This document shows positions 54,207-63,152 of a stretch of 64,000 bases of DNA, one piece after another. The stretch spans positions 3,348,001 through 3,412,000 of the forward strand of contig NZ_CP058554.1 in NCBI RefSeq assembly GCF_014109725.1. The letters run 5' to 3'. The notes beneath the pieces are model-generated. The model was not told the origin of the DNA and ran no database searches. It saw only the letters and a list, made by a program, of their open reading frames with translations. The position numbers and the translations under genes were made by a program. The stretch comes from Comamonas piscis (GTDB lineage Bacteria > Pseudomonadota > Gammaproteobacteria > Burkholderiales > Burkholderiaceae_C). Position 1 is the stretch's first letter; each line of letters starts with the position of its first letter.

Positions 54207-54305
54207 TGGCAGCTGGGGTTGTCAGCCCCGGTTGACCGCGCCAGCACAGGCGCACACGGGCCCGCAAGGCCCGGAACCAGAACGAGACAGACGAGGGAAC
54301 CGACT

Positions 54306-55703
54306 ATGAGAACTACCGCACTCGCATCCGCCGCCGGGCTGCCCCTGCTGGTCAGCGCCTTGGCCGTGCAGGCCCAGACTGTGACGCCCGCTGCCCATAG
54401 CGCGCAGCCCCTGGCGCTGGTGCAAGGCCAGCAGCAACTGTTCAAACCCGGCATCGCCATTGCACGCATTGCCATTGGCGACCCTGCGGTGCTGGATGTG
54501 CAGGTGCTGGGAGAACTGCCCCAGACCGGCAAGCCCGCCGCAGGCAAGGCAGCAAGCCAGCGCCCCGCCCGCCATGCCGAGCTGCTGCTGACCCCCAAGA
54601 CGGCAGGCAGCACCACCTTGATGGTTTGGCCCAGCCAGGGCGAGCCCCAAACCTGGAATGTGGTTGTCAGCGGACCGCGCCTTTTGCTCGAGCGCCGCCT
54701 GTCCTCCATGCCCGAGCATGCCCGTGCTGCGGCAGAACTGGCCGTGATGGCTCCCAAGGGCACCCCGCTGGCGGACCGTTCCCAGATCGATGTGCGCAGC
54801 AACACTGTGCAGGTCGATGTACAGGTGGTGGAGTTCAAAAAATCAGCGATGCGGCGTGCCGGCGTGCAGCTCAACAGCGGCGGCGCCAATGACCATGGCT
54901 TCCAGTTCGGGGTCTATACCCCAGGCAGCAATGGCAGCAGCAGTGGCTCATCCAGCGGTGGCAGCAACAGCGGCAGCGGCAGCGACGGAGGCACCTCCGC
55001 CATTGCCAGCGCGATGAACCTGGTGCTCGGCTTTGGGCGGGCCTTCAGTGGTCGGGGCATCACCGCGCAGCTGGGTTTTCTGGAGGGCAATGGCCTGGCG
55101 CGTGTGCTGGCCAAGCCCACCCTGGTGGCCCAAAGCGGCCAGACTGCGAGCTTCCTGGCCGGCGGAGAAATTCCCATCCCCGTGCCCAGTGGCGGCAGCA
55201 ACAATATTTCCATCCAGTACAAGGAGTTTGGCGTCAAGCTGCAGCTGACTCCCACCATCCTGTCCAACGAGCGCATCGCGCTCAAGGTGGCGCCCGAGGC
55301 CAGCGACCTGGACTACACCCAGGGCGTGACCATCAACGACATTTCGGTGCCGGCGTTGCGCACTCGCCGTGCCGACACCTTTGTCGAGCTGGCCGATGGC
55401 GAGAGCTTTGTCATTGGCGGGCTGGTTAGCCGCTCGACCCTGTCCAACGTCAACAAGGTGCCGCTGCTGGGCGACCTTCCCATTCTGGGCACCTTCTTCA
55501 AGAACCTCAACTACTCGCAGGAAGAGACCGAGCTGGTGATCATCGTCACCCCCCGCCTGGTGCAGCCGCTGCCAGCGGGCACTAACCTGGAGGCACTGCT
55601 GCCCGGCGCCCAGCAAGAGCGGCCCAACGCTGCTGGCGTCTGGGCACCGTATGCCGTGGGCGCGCCCTATGCCAACTCGCCCCTGCCCGGCTTTTCGTAC
55701 TGA
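54306..55703 (+). CDS. cpaC: Tad secretin CpaC/RcpA
   Basis: 465 residues from the ATG behind GACGAGGGAACCGACT. Signal peptide (about 1-22), pilus-assembly N-domain (about 36-130), then the secretin core (about 230-430) with VQVDVQVVEFKKSAMRRAGV, the hinge SGQTASFLAGGEIPIPVP, YKEFGVKLQLTPTIL and the end ELVIIVTPRLVQPL. A Ser/Gly-rich insert (about 215-235) lies in the middle. It forms the outer-membrane ring through which the Flp pilus leaves. Confidence 0.94.
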   Translation: MRTTALASAAGLPLLVSALAVQAQTVTPAAHSAQPLALVQGQQQLFKPGIAIARIAIGDPAVLDVQVLGELPQTGKPAAGKAASQRPARHAELLLTPKTAGSTTLMVWPSQGEPQTWNVVVSGPRLLLERRLSSMPEHARAAAELAVMAPKGTPLADRSQIDVRSNTVQVDVQVVEFKKSAMRRAGVQLNSGGANDHGFQFGVYTPGSNGSSSGSSSGGSNSGSGSDGGTSAIASAMNLVLGFGRAFSGRGITAQLGFLEGNGLARVLAKPTLVAQSGQTASFLAGGEIPIPVPSGGSNNISIQYKEFGVKLQLTPTILSNERIALKVAPEASDLDYTQGVTINDISVPALRTRRADTFVELADGESFVIGGLVSRSTLSNVNKVPLLGDLPILGTFFKNLNYSQEETELVIIVTPRLVQPLPAGTNLEALLPGAQQERPNAAGVWAPYAVGAPYANSPLPGFSY

Positions 55704-55707
55704 TGCC

Positions 55708-57159
55708 ATGAACAAGGATTCTCTCGCCCCCCACAGCGCAGGCCCAGCGGCCGAGAACCCGTCGCTGGCCGACCTGCTCACCCCCAGGCCCGGGCAGGCC
55801 AAACCTGCGCCAGCGGATGCCGCAGAGCGCCCAGCCTTGCGCGCCGTGCCCCCATCGCTGACGCCGGTACCTGCCAGCACTGAACACCCGACTGACAACC
55901 CAGCCACCGTGCCCTTGCTGCTGGTCCAAGCCCCCCAGCCGCAAGGTGCGCTGGCACTGGTCTGGATGCAGCGCCTGCTCGGCGGTGCCCAGCCCCACCT
56001 GGCGCCCAGCCTTTATACGGTGGTGGAGCAGGTGCAGCACCTGCAGCCCCAGGCGGTGCTGGTGCAGTTCGACTGCTCGAATGTCGAGGCGGCCACCGCA
56101 CTGGTGGGCCAGCTGCAGCAGACATTTCCGCATATTCCGAGGGTGGCAATTGGCCATGCACAGGATGCCCAGTGCCTGCTGGCAGCGCTGCGCGCCGGCG
56201 TGCAGGATTTTCTCGACCTGGATGCACCGATGGAGCCGGCCCAGCGCGTGATCAGCCAATTGCTGGCGCGCCCTGCCGCCGTGGACCACCGCCGTGCCGA
56301 TGCCGCGCCCATCACTGCGCTGCTGTCGGCGCGGGCAGGCCTGGGCTGCAGCCTGCTGGCATCCCACCTGGCCTGGCATCTGCAAGAAGGCCTGAGCCCC
56401 GCGCATTCCCCCAAGGCCGCTGCACCCGCCGCCCATGCGGCCGACGAACAATCGCTGCACACGCTGTTGCTGGACATGGGCAGCTCCGGCGGCGACTGCG
56501 CCATCTACCTCAACACACCGGGCGAGTTCAGCCTGGCCGATGCGCTGAGCCAGCAGCGCCGCCTGGACAAGCGCATGGCGGCCAGTGCGCTGTCGCGCCA
56601 CCCCAGTGGCCTGAGGCTGCTGACCATGCCCCGCCATGCCGCGCCGCCCGCAGCGGGCGAGATTGATGCCTTGGTGCAGCGCCTGGGCCAGTATTTTGAG
56701 CACCTGGTACTGGACCTGGGTACCGATACACCCTTGCCGCTGATGGCCGAGGTGCTGCCCCAAGCCAGCGAAATCTGGCTGGTCTGCGACCAGAGTGTGG
56801 CCAGCGTGGTCTGGACGGCCGAGCTGCTGCAGCAATTGCAGGCCATCGGCATTGCGCCCGAGCGCATCGAGCTGATTGTGAACCGCCACGACAGCCGGCT
56901 GGAGCTGGCGGCTGCGCACATGGCCGCGCAGCTGCAGCTGCCGTTGCTGGCCAGCATCCCCGAGCGACGCCGCCCCTTGATGCAGGAGGTCAACCGGGGC
57001 CAGCTGCTGCAGGCGCAGCGCCGCAGCGAGCCCTATGTGAAGGCCGTTGGCCAGTTGGCTGAGCAGTTGCTGGCCGAGCACCACCCACAGCGCCTGGGCC
57101 ACCGCAGCAGCGCGGTCGGACCCTTGCAATACCTTCTCCATCGCCTGCGCGGACAGTGA
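55708..57159 (+). CDS. tadZ: Tad localisation ATPase-like protein TadZ/CpaE
   Basis: 483 residues, ATG four bases after the secretin stop. Receiver-like N-terminal domain (about 60-195), where the phospho-acceptor Asp pattern is degenerate, then a MinD/ParA-like domain (about 205-440). The P-loop is unusual: SARAGLGCSLLASHLAWHL where related proteins have KGGxGKT or KGGVGTS. LLLDMGSSGGDCAIYLNTP and HLVLDLGTDTPLP fill the Walker A' and B positions. TadZ places the pilus machine, often at a pole. ATP hydrolysis may be weak or absent. Confidence 0.88.
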   Translation: MNKDSLAPHSAGPAAENPSLADLLTPRPGQAKPAPADAAERPALRAVPPSLTPVPASTEHPTDNPATVPLLLVQAPQPQGALALVWMQRLLGGAQPHLAPSLYTVVEQVQHLQPQAVLVQFDCSNVEAATALVGQLQQTFPHIPRVAIGHAQDAQCLLAALRAGVQDFLDLDAPMEPAQRVISQLLARPAAVDHRRADAAPITALLSARAGLGCSLLASHLAWHLQEGLSPAHSPKAAAPAAHAADEQSLHTLLLDMGSSGGDCAIYLNTPGEFSLADALSQQRRLDKRMAASALSRHPSGLRLLTMPRHAAPPAAGEIDALVQRLGQYFEHLVLDLGTDTPLPLMAEVLPQASEIWLVCDQSVASVVWTAELLQQLQAIGIAPERIELIVNRHDSRLELAAAHMAAQLQLPLLASIPERRRPLMQEVNRGQLLQAQRRSEPYVKAVGQLAEQLLAEHHPQRLGHRSSAVGPLQYLLHRLRGQ

Positions 57160-57166
57160 ACACCCT

Positions 57167-58489
57167 ATGACGACCACGGACCACCACACCTCCGCCTCGG
57201 CTGCCAACGAGAACTTGCAGCATGCCCAGCTGCTCGCTGATCTGAAGAACCATGCCTATGAGCATTTGCTCAGCCGCATCGAGGAGCTGGGCGCGGAGTT
57301 TGGCCGCTGGTCGCAGGCGGCGATTGCGCAGTTTGTAAAGCTGGAGCTGGACAGCTTTATCCGCCTGCATGCGGTACCCGTCAATGAGCAGGAGGCCCGG
57401 CAAGTGTCCGAGGCGCTCAGCCGCGAGCTGACCGGCCTGGGCCCGCTGCAACCGCTGCTGGAAGACCCGCGCGTCGAGGATGTGCTGATCAATGGCTACC
57501 AGGACATCTATGTCTCGCGCGGCGGCTTGCTGGAGCGCGAAGCCTCGCACTTCAAGGACGACGAGCATGTGCTGCGCATCGTGCGCCGCATTCTGGCACC
57601 GCTGGGCCGGCGGCTGGACGAGTCCAGCCCCATGGTCGATGCCCGCCTTCCCGATGGCGGCCGTATCAATGTGATCATCGGCCCACTGGCCATCGATGGT
57701 CCCACCGTCTCGATCCGCAAGTTTCGCAAGGATCCGCTGACCCCCAAGGACCTGGTGCAGCTGGGCAGCTTCAACGAAGACATCTGCCGCATTCTGGAGA
57801 TGGCCGTCAAGGCCCGCTGCAATATCCTTGTGAGTGGTGGCACCAGCTCGGGCAAGACCTCGCTCCTCAACGCGCTGGCCAGCTTTATCCCCAGCAACGA
57901 GCGCATCGTGACCATTGAGGACACCGCCGAGCTGGCTCTGAACCACAACCATGTAGTGCGGTTGGAGAGCCGCCCGGGCAGCTTTGATGGCTCAGGCCAT
58001 GTGAGCATCCGCGACCTGCTGGTCAACAGCCTGCGCATGCGGCCGGACCGCATCATCGTCGGTGAGGTGCGCAGTGGCGAAGTGCTGGAACTGCTGCAGG
58101 CGATGAACACCGGCCACGATGGCTCCATGGGCACCATCCATGCCAGCTCGCCGCGTGAATGCCTCTACCGCGCCGAGATGCTGGCCGGCTTTGCCGGCTT
58201 TCAGGGCAGCGAAGTGAGCCTGCGCCGCCAGATTGCCAATGCGGTGGACTTTATCGTGCAAATCGGCCGCCTCTCCAATGGCCGGCGCCGCCTGCTGTCG
58301 CTGACCGAAGTGACCGGCATGACGGACAACATGATCTCCACCCAGGAGCTCTACCGCTACGAAGCGCAGACGGGGCCGGATGGCCAGGAGCAGGACCACT
58401 GGGCTTCCATGGGCATCTCGCCCCATTCGCCCAAATTGCTGGCCTGGTGGCGGGGCCAGCAAGCCAGCAGCAACGGAGGGACGCGATGA
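57167..58489 (+). CDS. tadA: Tad secretion ATPase TadA/CpaF
   Basis: 440 residues. GspE/VirB11-type ATPase: N-domain with DPRVEDVLINGYQDIYVSRG, Walker A LVSGGTSSGKTSLLNALASF (about 223-242), Asp box VTIEDTAELAL, Walker B RPDRIIVGEVRSGEVLELL and His box TGHDGSMGTIHASSPRECL. It powers pilus growth (and perhaps retraction) in the cytoplasm. The chosen ATG follows tadZ by 7 bases. The stop overlaps the tadB start by 4 bases. Confidence 0.96.
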   Translation: MTTTDHHTSASAANENLQHAQLLADLKNHAYEHLLSRIEELGAEFGRWSQAAIAQFVKLELDSFIRLHAVPVNEQEARQVSEALSRELTGLGPLQPLLEDPRVEDVLINGYQDIYVSRGGLLEREASHFKDDEHVLRIVRRILAPLGRRLDESSPMVDARLPDGGRINVIIGPLAIDGPTVSIRKFRKDPLTPKDLVQLGSFNEDICRILEMAVKARCNILVSGGTSSGKTSLLNALASFIPSNERIVTIEDTAELALNHNHVVRLESRPGSFDGSGHVSIRDLLVNSLRMRPDRIIVGEVRSGEVLELLQAMNTGHDGSMGTIHASSPRECLYRAEMLAGFAGFQGSEVSLRRQIANAVDFIVQIGRLSNGRRRLLSLTEVTGMTDNMISTQELYRYEAQTGPDGQEQDHWASMGISPHSPKLLAWWRGQQASSNGGTR

Positions 58490-59466
58490 ACCTGCACCCC
58501 GCCGTCCTGGTCATTGGCGCAGTCGCCTGCGGCTTGCTGGCCTTGGCGCTGTGGTTGTTCTCGCGTGCACATCAGCAGCAGGCACAGCAATCGATTGCGG
58601 GGCATATGCAGCGCAGCCGCGATATCCAGCGCGATCTGCTGGCTGCCTCGCCGGCTATGCCCATGCCGGGCATGGCACCAGGTTCCGCAAGTGCTCCGGC
58701 TGGCCTGTCGTTGCCCCCCTCCACCCCCACGGCGCGGCAATGGCTCTATGACCGGCTGGGCTTTGGCGCCTGGGGCATGGCACCTCGCAGCCTGGTGCTG
58801 ATCGCGATGCTAGGCCTGGGGATCTGCGCGCTGGTCGCGCTGCAGGCGGGAGCGATGCCGGCTGTGCTGGTGTTCGCGGTCTATACGCTACTGACCTGGT
58901 TTGGTATCTGGCACCGCGTCAGCAAACGTCGCGCCAAGATGCTTTCCCAGCTGCCCGGTTTTCTGGACAACATGGTGCGGCTGATCTCGATTGGCAATTC
59001 GCCGCATGCCGCTTTCCAGTTTGCCAGCGGCAATGTGACCGAACCACTGGGTTCGGCACTGCAGCATGTCAATGCATCGCTCAGCGTCTCGCCGGATCTG
59101 GGGCAGGCCATGAGCCAGTTGGAGCGCACCTGGAAGCTGCCCGAATTTGGCTTGCTTGCCGCTGTTTTCCGGATGAGCACGCGCTATGGCGGACGGGTTG
59201 ACCAGGTGCTCGAACGCGTATCGGCCTACATTCGCGACCGCCAGTCAGCCGAGCGCGAGCTGCATGCGCTGTCGGCCGAGGTCCGCCTTTCTGCCTGGGT
59301 ACTGGCCTTGCTGCCCATCGTCGTGGGCACCTTGATCATGCTGCTCAACCAGGGCTACTTCATGCGCATGTGGAACGACGGCACGGGCCAAAAGATGATT
59401 TATGCCGCAGCGGGGCTGGAGGTATTTGGCTCTTTTCTGCTGTACCGCCTGGCGCGCCTGAGGTAA
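58486..59466 (+). CDS. tadB: Tad inner-membrane platform protein TadB
   Basis: 326 residues. N-terminal membrane helix (about 5-25), a second group (about 108-145) and C-terminal helices (about 270-325) surround a T2SSF domain with FLDNMVRLISIGNSPHAAF and VSAYIRDRQSAERELHALSA. Coupled to tadA by an ATGA overlap; GGAGGGACGC precedes the ATG. With TadC it forms the platform on which TadA acts. The longer in-frame start inside tadA is rejected. Confidence 0.92.
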   Translation: MNLHPAVLVIGAVACGLLALALWLFSRAHQQQAQQSIAGHMQRSRDIQRDLLAASPAMPMPGMAPGSASAPAGLSLPPSTPTARQWLYDRLGFGAWGMAPRSLVLIAMLGLGICALVALQAGAMPAVLVFAVYTLLTWFGIWHRVSKRRAKMLSQLPGFLDNMVRLISIGNSPHAAFQFASGNVTEPLGSALQHVNASLSVSPDLGQAMSQLERTWKLPEFGLLAAVFRMSTRYGGRVDQVLERVSAYIRDRQSAERELHALSAEVRLSAWVLALLPIVVGTLIMLLNQGYFMRMWNDGTGQKMIYAAAGLEVFGSFLLYRLARLR

Positions 59467-59477
59467 GGAGCCGACAG

Positions 59478-59588
59478 ATGACCCTACAGAACATGCTTCG
59501 CGACTGTCTGACTTCTGGGTGGACCTGCGCAGAGGGGCTGAATTGCGTTCAGCACATCAGCGCTTGCAGCCAGGGAGGACGCCCATGA
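59478..59588 (+). CDS. Small Cys-containing ORF translationally coupled to tadC
   Basis: 36 residues, MTLQNMLRDCLTSGW then TCAEGLNCVQHISACSQGGRP. AGGAG lies seven bases before its ATG, and its TGA overlaps the tadC ATG as ATGA (59585-59588). Four cysteines in 36 residues are unusual for this genome region. It fills almost all of the tadB-tadC gap. It may be a true small protein or a leader whose translation opens the tadC start. No homologue recognised. Confidence 0.45.
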   Translation: MTLQNMLRDCLTSGWTCAEGLNCVQHISACSQGGRP

Positions 59589-60580
59589 GCAGCCAACAAC
59601 TCTGGATCGCCAGCCTGGTACTCGCATGCCTGGGTCTGGGGATTTTGGCCACCCTGCTGCTGCGCCGCGAACAGCGCACAGCCCGGGCTCAGCAACGGGT
59701 GGCGCAACTGCTGCAGCAGCGGGAGGCAGCAGGGGGCCTTATCCAGCCATTCCCGATGCCCGGCCTGCAAGCGATGCCTTTGCCCAGCACCTCATCGCAA
59801 TCTGAGCAGGATGCCACCCAACAGGTCATTGACCGCCTCAAGCGCCCGGCCTGGTTGGACAGCAGTCTGTCCAAAGCCTTGTTTGCCGACGAAGACCGCA
59901 AGCTGATGGAGCAAGCGGGTATCGAGATGGCGCGTGGTGGCTTGATGTTTGTCGCCTGGCGTACGGTGCTGTGCCTGGTTTTGCCAGCCCTCGTGCTGCT
60001 GCTTCTGCAACCTCAAGGCCTGAAGGCCATGATCTACGCCTTTTTGGCATTCGGGCTGGGGCTGATGCTGCCCAAGTGGTACTTGCGCTCCAAAGCCACT
60101 AATCGCCGCAAGCAGGTGGTGGAGGAACTGCCGCTGTTTGTCGACCTGCTGCGCCTGCTGCAAGGCGTGGGCCTGAGCATTGACCAGAGCCTGCATATTC
60201 TGGCCTCCGAGTTTGGCAGTGTGCTCTGCGTGCTGAGTGCCGAGCTGGGCTTGGCGAACCGGCTCTACAGCTCGGGCCGCACACGCGAGCAATCGCTGCA
60301 GCGCCTGGCCATGCTGGGGGCCGACGATGATATGAGTGCCGTCGTCAACCTGCTGGTGCAGGTGGACCGGCATGGTGGCGCGGTACAGGAGCCGCTGCGC
60401 GAATTCAGTGTTCGCCTGCGCGAAAAGCGCCAGGCCAACTTCAAGGAAAAGATTGGCACGATAACGGTCAAGATGACCGGTGTGATGGTGCTGACCTTGT
60501 TGCCAGCCTTGATCGTGATCACTGCTGGCCCCGGCTTTACCGCGGTGATCCGCTCACTGTCGACGATGGGAGGGAAATAA
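59585..60580 (+). CDS. tadC: Tad inner-membrane platform protein TadC
   Basis: 331 residues. Membrane helix at about 6-23, then a pair at about 125-165 and a final helix near 295-320. T2SSF domain (about 185-310) with LPLFVDLLRLLQGVGLSIDQ and LREKRQANFKEKIGTITVKM. Partner of TadB. Its start overlaps the stop of the 36-codon ORF by 4 bases and AGGGAGGACGCCC lies upstream. The tadD gene begins 2 bases after its stop. Confidence 0.92.
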   Translation: MSSQQLWIASLVLACLGLGILATLLLRREQRTARAQQRVAQLLQQREAAGGLIQPFPMPGLQAMPLPSTSSQSEQDATQQVIDRLKRPAWLDSSLSKALFADEDRKLMEQAGIEMARGGLMFVAWRTVLCLVLPALVLLLLQPQGLKAMIYAFLAFGLGLMLPKWYLRSKATNRRKQVVEELPLFVDLLRLLQGVGLSIDQSLHILASEFGSVLCVLSAELGLANRLYSSGRTREQSLQRLAMLGADDDMSAVVNLLVQVDRHGGAVQEPLREFSVRLREKRQANFKEKIGTITVKMTGVMVLTLLPALIVITAGPGFTAVIRSLSTMGGK

Positions 60581-60582
60581 AC

Positions 60583-61599
60583 ATGCACCATAACTTCGGC
60601 AGCATCCGAACAAGGGCAATGCCGCTGCTGGCCTTGGCCGCCGCGCTGATGACCGGCTGCGCATCCAAACGCCCACAAGGCTATGGCGCGGCGGAGCAAA
60701 GCACGGCAGCCCAGGCCCAGCAGCAAATGGAAAAAGCCGCGCAGCTGACCCAGATCGACCCACAGCAAACCTACCTGAACCTGATCCGCCAGATGCAGCA
60801 GGCCAACCAGTGGTATGCCTCGCTGGCCCACACCCAGGCCTTTGAGCGCCAATATGGCAGCCAGCCGCAGATAAGGCTGATGCGCGCCGATGCACTGCGC
60901 AACACGGGCCAAGGACCACTGGCTGAGCAGGGTTACCAGGCCTTGTTGGCGGATCCCGACAGCAGCACGGTGGCGCGTGCCCGGCGCGGCTTGGGTCTGT
61001 TGTATGCCAGCCAGGGCCAGTACCCCAACGCCATTGCGCAGCTGGAGATGGCACGCCAGATCAACCCGATCGATGCCGATGTGCTGAGCGACCTGGCCTA
61101 CGCCCATATGCTGGATGGCCAGACGGAGGCCGCCCACCTGCCGGTACTGCAAGCAGCGCAGCTCGCCCCGGCCAACCCACGCGTGCAGCTCAACCTGGCG
61201 CTGTATCTGATGGCCAGCGACCAGAAGGCGCAGGCCTCACAGCTGCTGCAAAAGCTCAGCCAGCCACCTGCCAAGAATGTGCCTGCACTGATCGACGCGA
61301 ATTCGATGCAGACCTTGCAGGCCCAGTTGCAGACCGTGCAGACCGCCATGCGCCGGCGTAATGGTGCTGAGTTGCCAGCGCCTGCACCAGCTGCTGCGCC
61401 CTTGGTGGGCAGTGCGGCGCTTGCGGCCAGCCCGCTTACCGTTCCGGCTACAGCCCCCGCTGCAGCCCCCTTTTCAGCGCCATCCGACCTGCCTGCTGCG
61501 GGCCATGGCACTGCCCTGCCCACTGCCTTGCGCAGCACAGCCGCTGGCGACGACAGCCCGCACATCGCCGCGCCTCCGGCACGCCCCATCGCGCCTTAG
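60583..61599 (+). CDS. tadD: Tad TPR lipoprotein TadD
   Basis: 338 residues. Lipoprotein signal LALAAALMTGCAS (Cys26). TPR repeats at about 75-215, including QIRLMRADALRNTG, RARRGLGLLYASQGQYPNAI and DADVLSDLAYAHMLDGQTEA. The last ~100 residues are an Ala/Pro low-complexity tail. TadD is an outer-membrane pilotin-like protein needed for secretin stability and pilus assembly. AGGGAAATAAAC precedes the ATG, which starts 2 bases after tadC. Confidence 0.9.
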   Translation: MHHNFGSIRTRAMPLLALAAALMTGCASKRPQGYGAAEQSTAAQAQQQMEKAAQLTQIDPQQTYLNLIRQMQQANQWYASLAHTQAFERQYGSQPQIRLMRADALRNTGQGPLAEQGYQALLADPDSSTVARARRGLGLLYASQGQYPNAIAQLEMARQINPIDADVLSDLAYAHMLDGQTEAAHLPVLQAAQLAPANPRVQLNLALYLMASDQKAQASQLLQKLSQPPAKNVPALIDANSMQTLQAQLQTVQTAMRRRNGAELPAPAPAAAPLVGSAALAASPLTVPATAPAAAPFSAPSDLPAAGHGTALPTALRSTAAGDDSPHIAAPPARPIAP

Positions 61600-61617
61600 C
61601 ACCACCAGGAGTTTTCC

Positions 61618-62061
61618 ATGTCACCTTCACTTTCTTTCCCCACCTGGCGTGCCGTTCTGCTGGGTCTTGCTGCTTGCGCGGGCTTCACAGCCCACACCGC
61701 CCATGCCGAATCCAGCCGCGCTGTGGCATCGGTCGAAGCCGAGGTTCCCAGCCTGGATCTGAGCCGGCAAGCGCCGGTGGTGGAGGTCCCCGAGCGCGCT
61801 TCGCCCGCCACGCAGCCCTACATCCCACTGGCTACGGAGAACAGCAACCTTTCGCTGGAAAACCCGGTCATCTGGCGCAGCCGCCCGATCATCATCGGCA
61901 ACGCCACCGAGCGCCTGCTGGCCATGCAGACGGCCTCGCGTGGCGCACACCCCCGCCCCATCGATGGCGAGCAAGCCAGCCGCAGCTACCAGCGCTATCT
62001 CAAGAGCTTTGAGACCAAGATCCCCGAGCGCTTTGAGACTGGCCTGGATGTGAAGCAATAA
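61618..62061 (+). CDS. Exported DUF3613 protein of the tad locus
   Basis: 147 residues. Signal peptide (about 1-30, ending AHA). After a polar stretch, the C-terminal ~55 residues (IIGNATERLLAMQTASRG, then DGEQASRSYQRYLKSFETKI) match the DUF3613 pattern seen in tad clusters of Burkholderiales. Function unknown; it is likely a periplasmic pilus assembly helper. CCAGGAG upstream of the ATG supports the start. Confidence 0.8.
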   Translation: MSPSLSFPTWRAVLLGLAACAGFTAHTAHAESSRAVASVEAEVPSLDLSRQAPVVEVPERASPATQPYIPLATENSNLSLENPVIWRSRPIIIGNATERLLAMQTASRGAHPRPIDGEQASRSYQRYLKSFETKIPERFETGLDVKQ

Positions 62062-62083
62062 GCCCAGGCCCCAGGAGCCCGCC

Positions 62084-62635
62084 ATGCGCCTGCACCCACC
62101 TCCGTCCATGCACCGCTGCAGGCGCTCGCGCCAGCAGCGCGGGGTGTATGCGCTGGAGTGGGCGATCATTTTCCCGGTGTTCTTTGCGCTGCTCTACGGC
62201 ATCGTCTGCTATGGGCTGACTTTTCTGGTGCGCCAGTCGATGCAGTACGCGGTCGAGGAAGGGGCCCGGGCAGCGCTGCGCTACCCGAGCTCCACCATCA
62301 TCGGCAGCAATCCGCCCACCTGGGCCTTCCGCAGCTTGCAGGCGCGCCGCACCACGGCCAATGCGCTCAGCTGGCTGCCGCCCGAGCTGCGGCCGGCTGA
62401 GGGGGATATCGGCTTCACCCTCTGCCACCTGGCAGACACCGCCTGCAACCAGGACACGGCGCTGAACCCGGCGCTGGACTGCAATATCGAAACCCCCTGC
62501 CTGGTGCTGGTCAGCTACCGCATCGCCAACTACCGCCAAAGTGCCATTGCCCCTGCCATCCCCGGTTTGGGCCTGGTACTGCCCGCCAGCCTGCAGGCCC
62601 AGGCCAGCATGTTGGTAGATCGGAGGATGCTATGA
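62084..62635 (+). CDS. tadE: TadE-like minor pilin/pseudopilin
   Basis: 183 residues. A basic N-terminus is followed by QQRGVYALEWAIIFPVFFAL, the TadE motif with Glu after the processing Gly and a hydrophobic helix (about 19-45), then FLVRQSMQYAVEEGARAALR. Cys residues at about 110-145 may pair in the periplasm. The stop overlaps the next gene by 4 bases. TadE proteins are cleaved by TadV and help pilus assembly. Confidence 0.85.
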   Translation: MRLHPPPSMHRCRRSRQQRGVYALEWAIIFPVFFALLYGIVCYGLTFLVRQSMQYAVEEGARAALRYPSSTIIGSNPPTWAFRSLQARRTTANALSWLPPELRPAEGDIGFTLCHLADTACNQDTALNPALDCNIETPCLVLVSYRIANYRQSAIAPAIPGLGLVLPASLQAQASMLVDRRML

Positions 62636-63138
62636 AGCAGCCCTGCCTGAGACTCCCCACACGGCGCTCGCTGCAACAACAACGTGGCGTCGCGGCCATC
62701 GAGTTCGCGTTGATTGCGGTGTTCATGGTCGTCATGCTGCTGGGGGTGACGGTGTACTGGCGGGCCTTCCAGGCGCAGCAGTCGCTCACGCGAGCGGCCG
62801 GTGATGGGGCGCGTGCCATTCTGGGCGTGCTGGCGGCGGGCGTCAGCGACCCCTGCCACCCTAGCAAGGGGACGGCCAACCGCGCCACCATCCAGCTGCG
62901 GGTGACGCAATCGGTGCGCTCCAGCCTGGAGCGCAGTGACATCCCCGGCACAGTGGCCGACCAGCTGACCGTGGGCGCCATCCAATGGCAAGCGGCCTGC
63001 CCCAGCACGGGCACGGGCAGCGCCAGTTTTGAACTGCGCTACCAACTCGCCCCGCTGTTTGGCACGCAGGGGGAGTGGGTGACCGAGCCCCGGCAGCTCT
63101 ACGAAAAAAGCGTGGTGCACTTTGCATCGCTGCTGTGA
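62632..63138 (+). CDS. Second TadE/TadF-like pseudopilin
   Basis: 168 residues. QQQRGVAAIEFALIAVFMVV is the TadE/F processing and membrane motif, followed by FQAQQSLTRAAGDGARAILG. Two cysteines in the periplasmic part (SDPCHPS and QAACPSTG) could pair. Overlaps the upstream tadE-like gene (ATGA). It is the TadF-position gene of the locus. Confidence 0.83.
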   Translation: MKQPCLRLPTRRSLQQQRGVAAIEFALIAVFMVVMLLGVTVYWRAFQAQQSLTRAAGDGARAILGVLAAGVSDPCHPSKGTANRATIQLRVTQSVRSSLERSDIPGTVADQLTVGAIQWQAACPSTGTGSASFELRYQLAPLFGTQGEWVTEPRQLYEKSVVHFASLL

Positions 63139-63152
63139 GGAGGATCAACACC

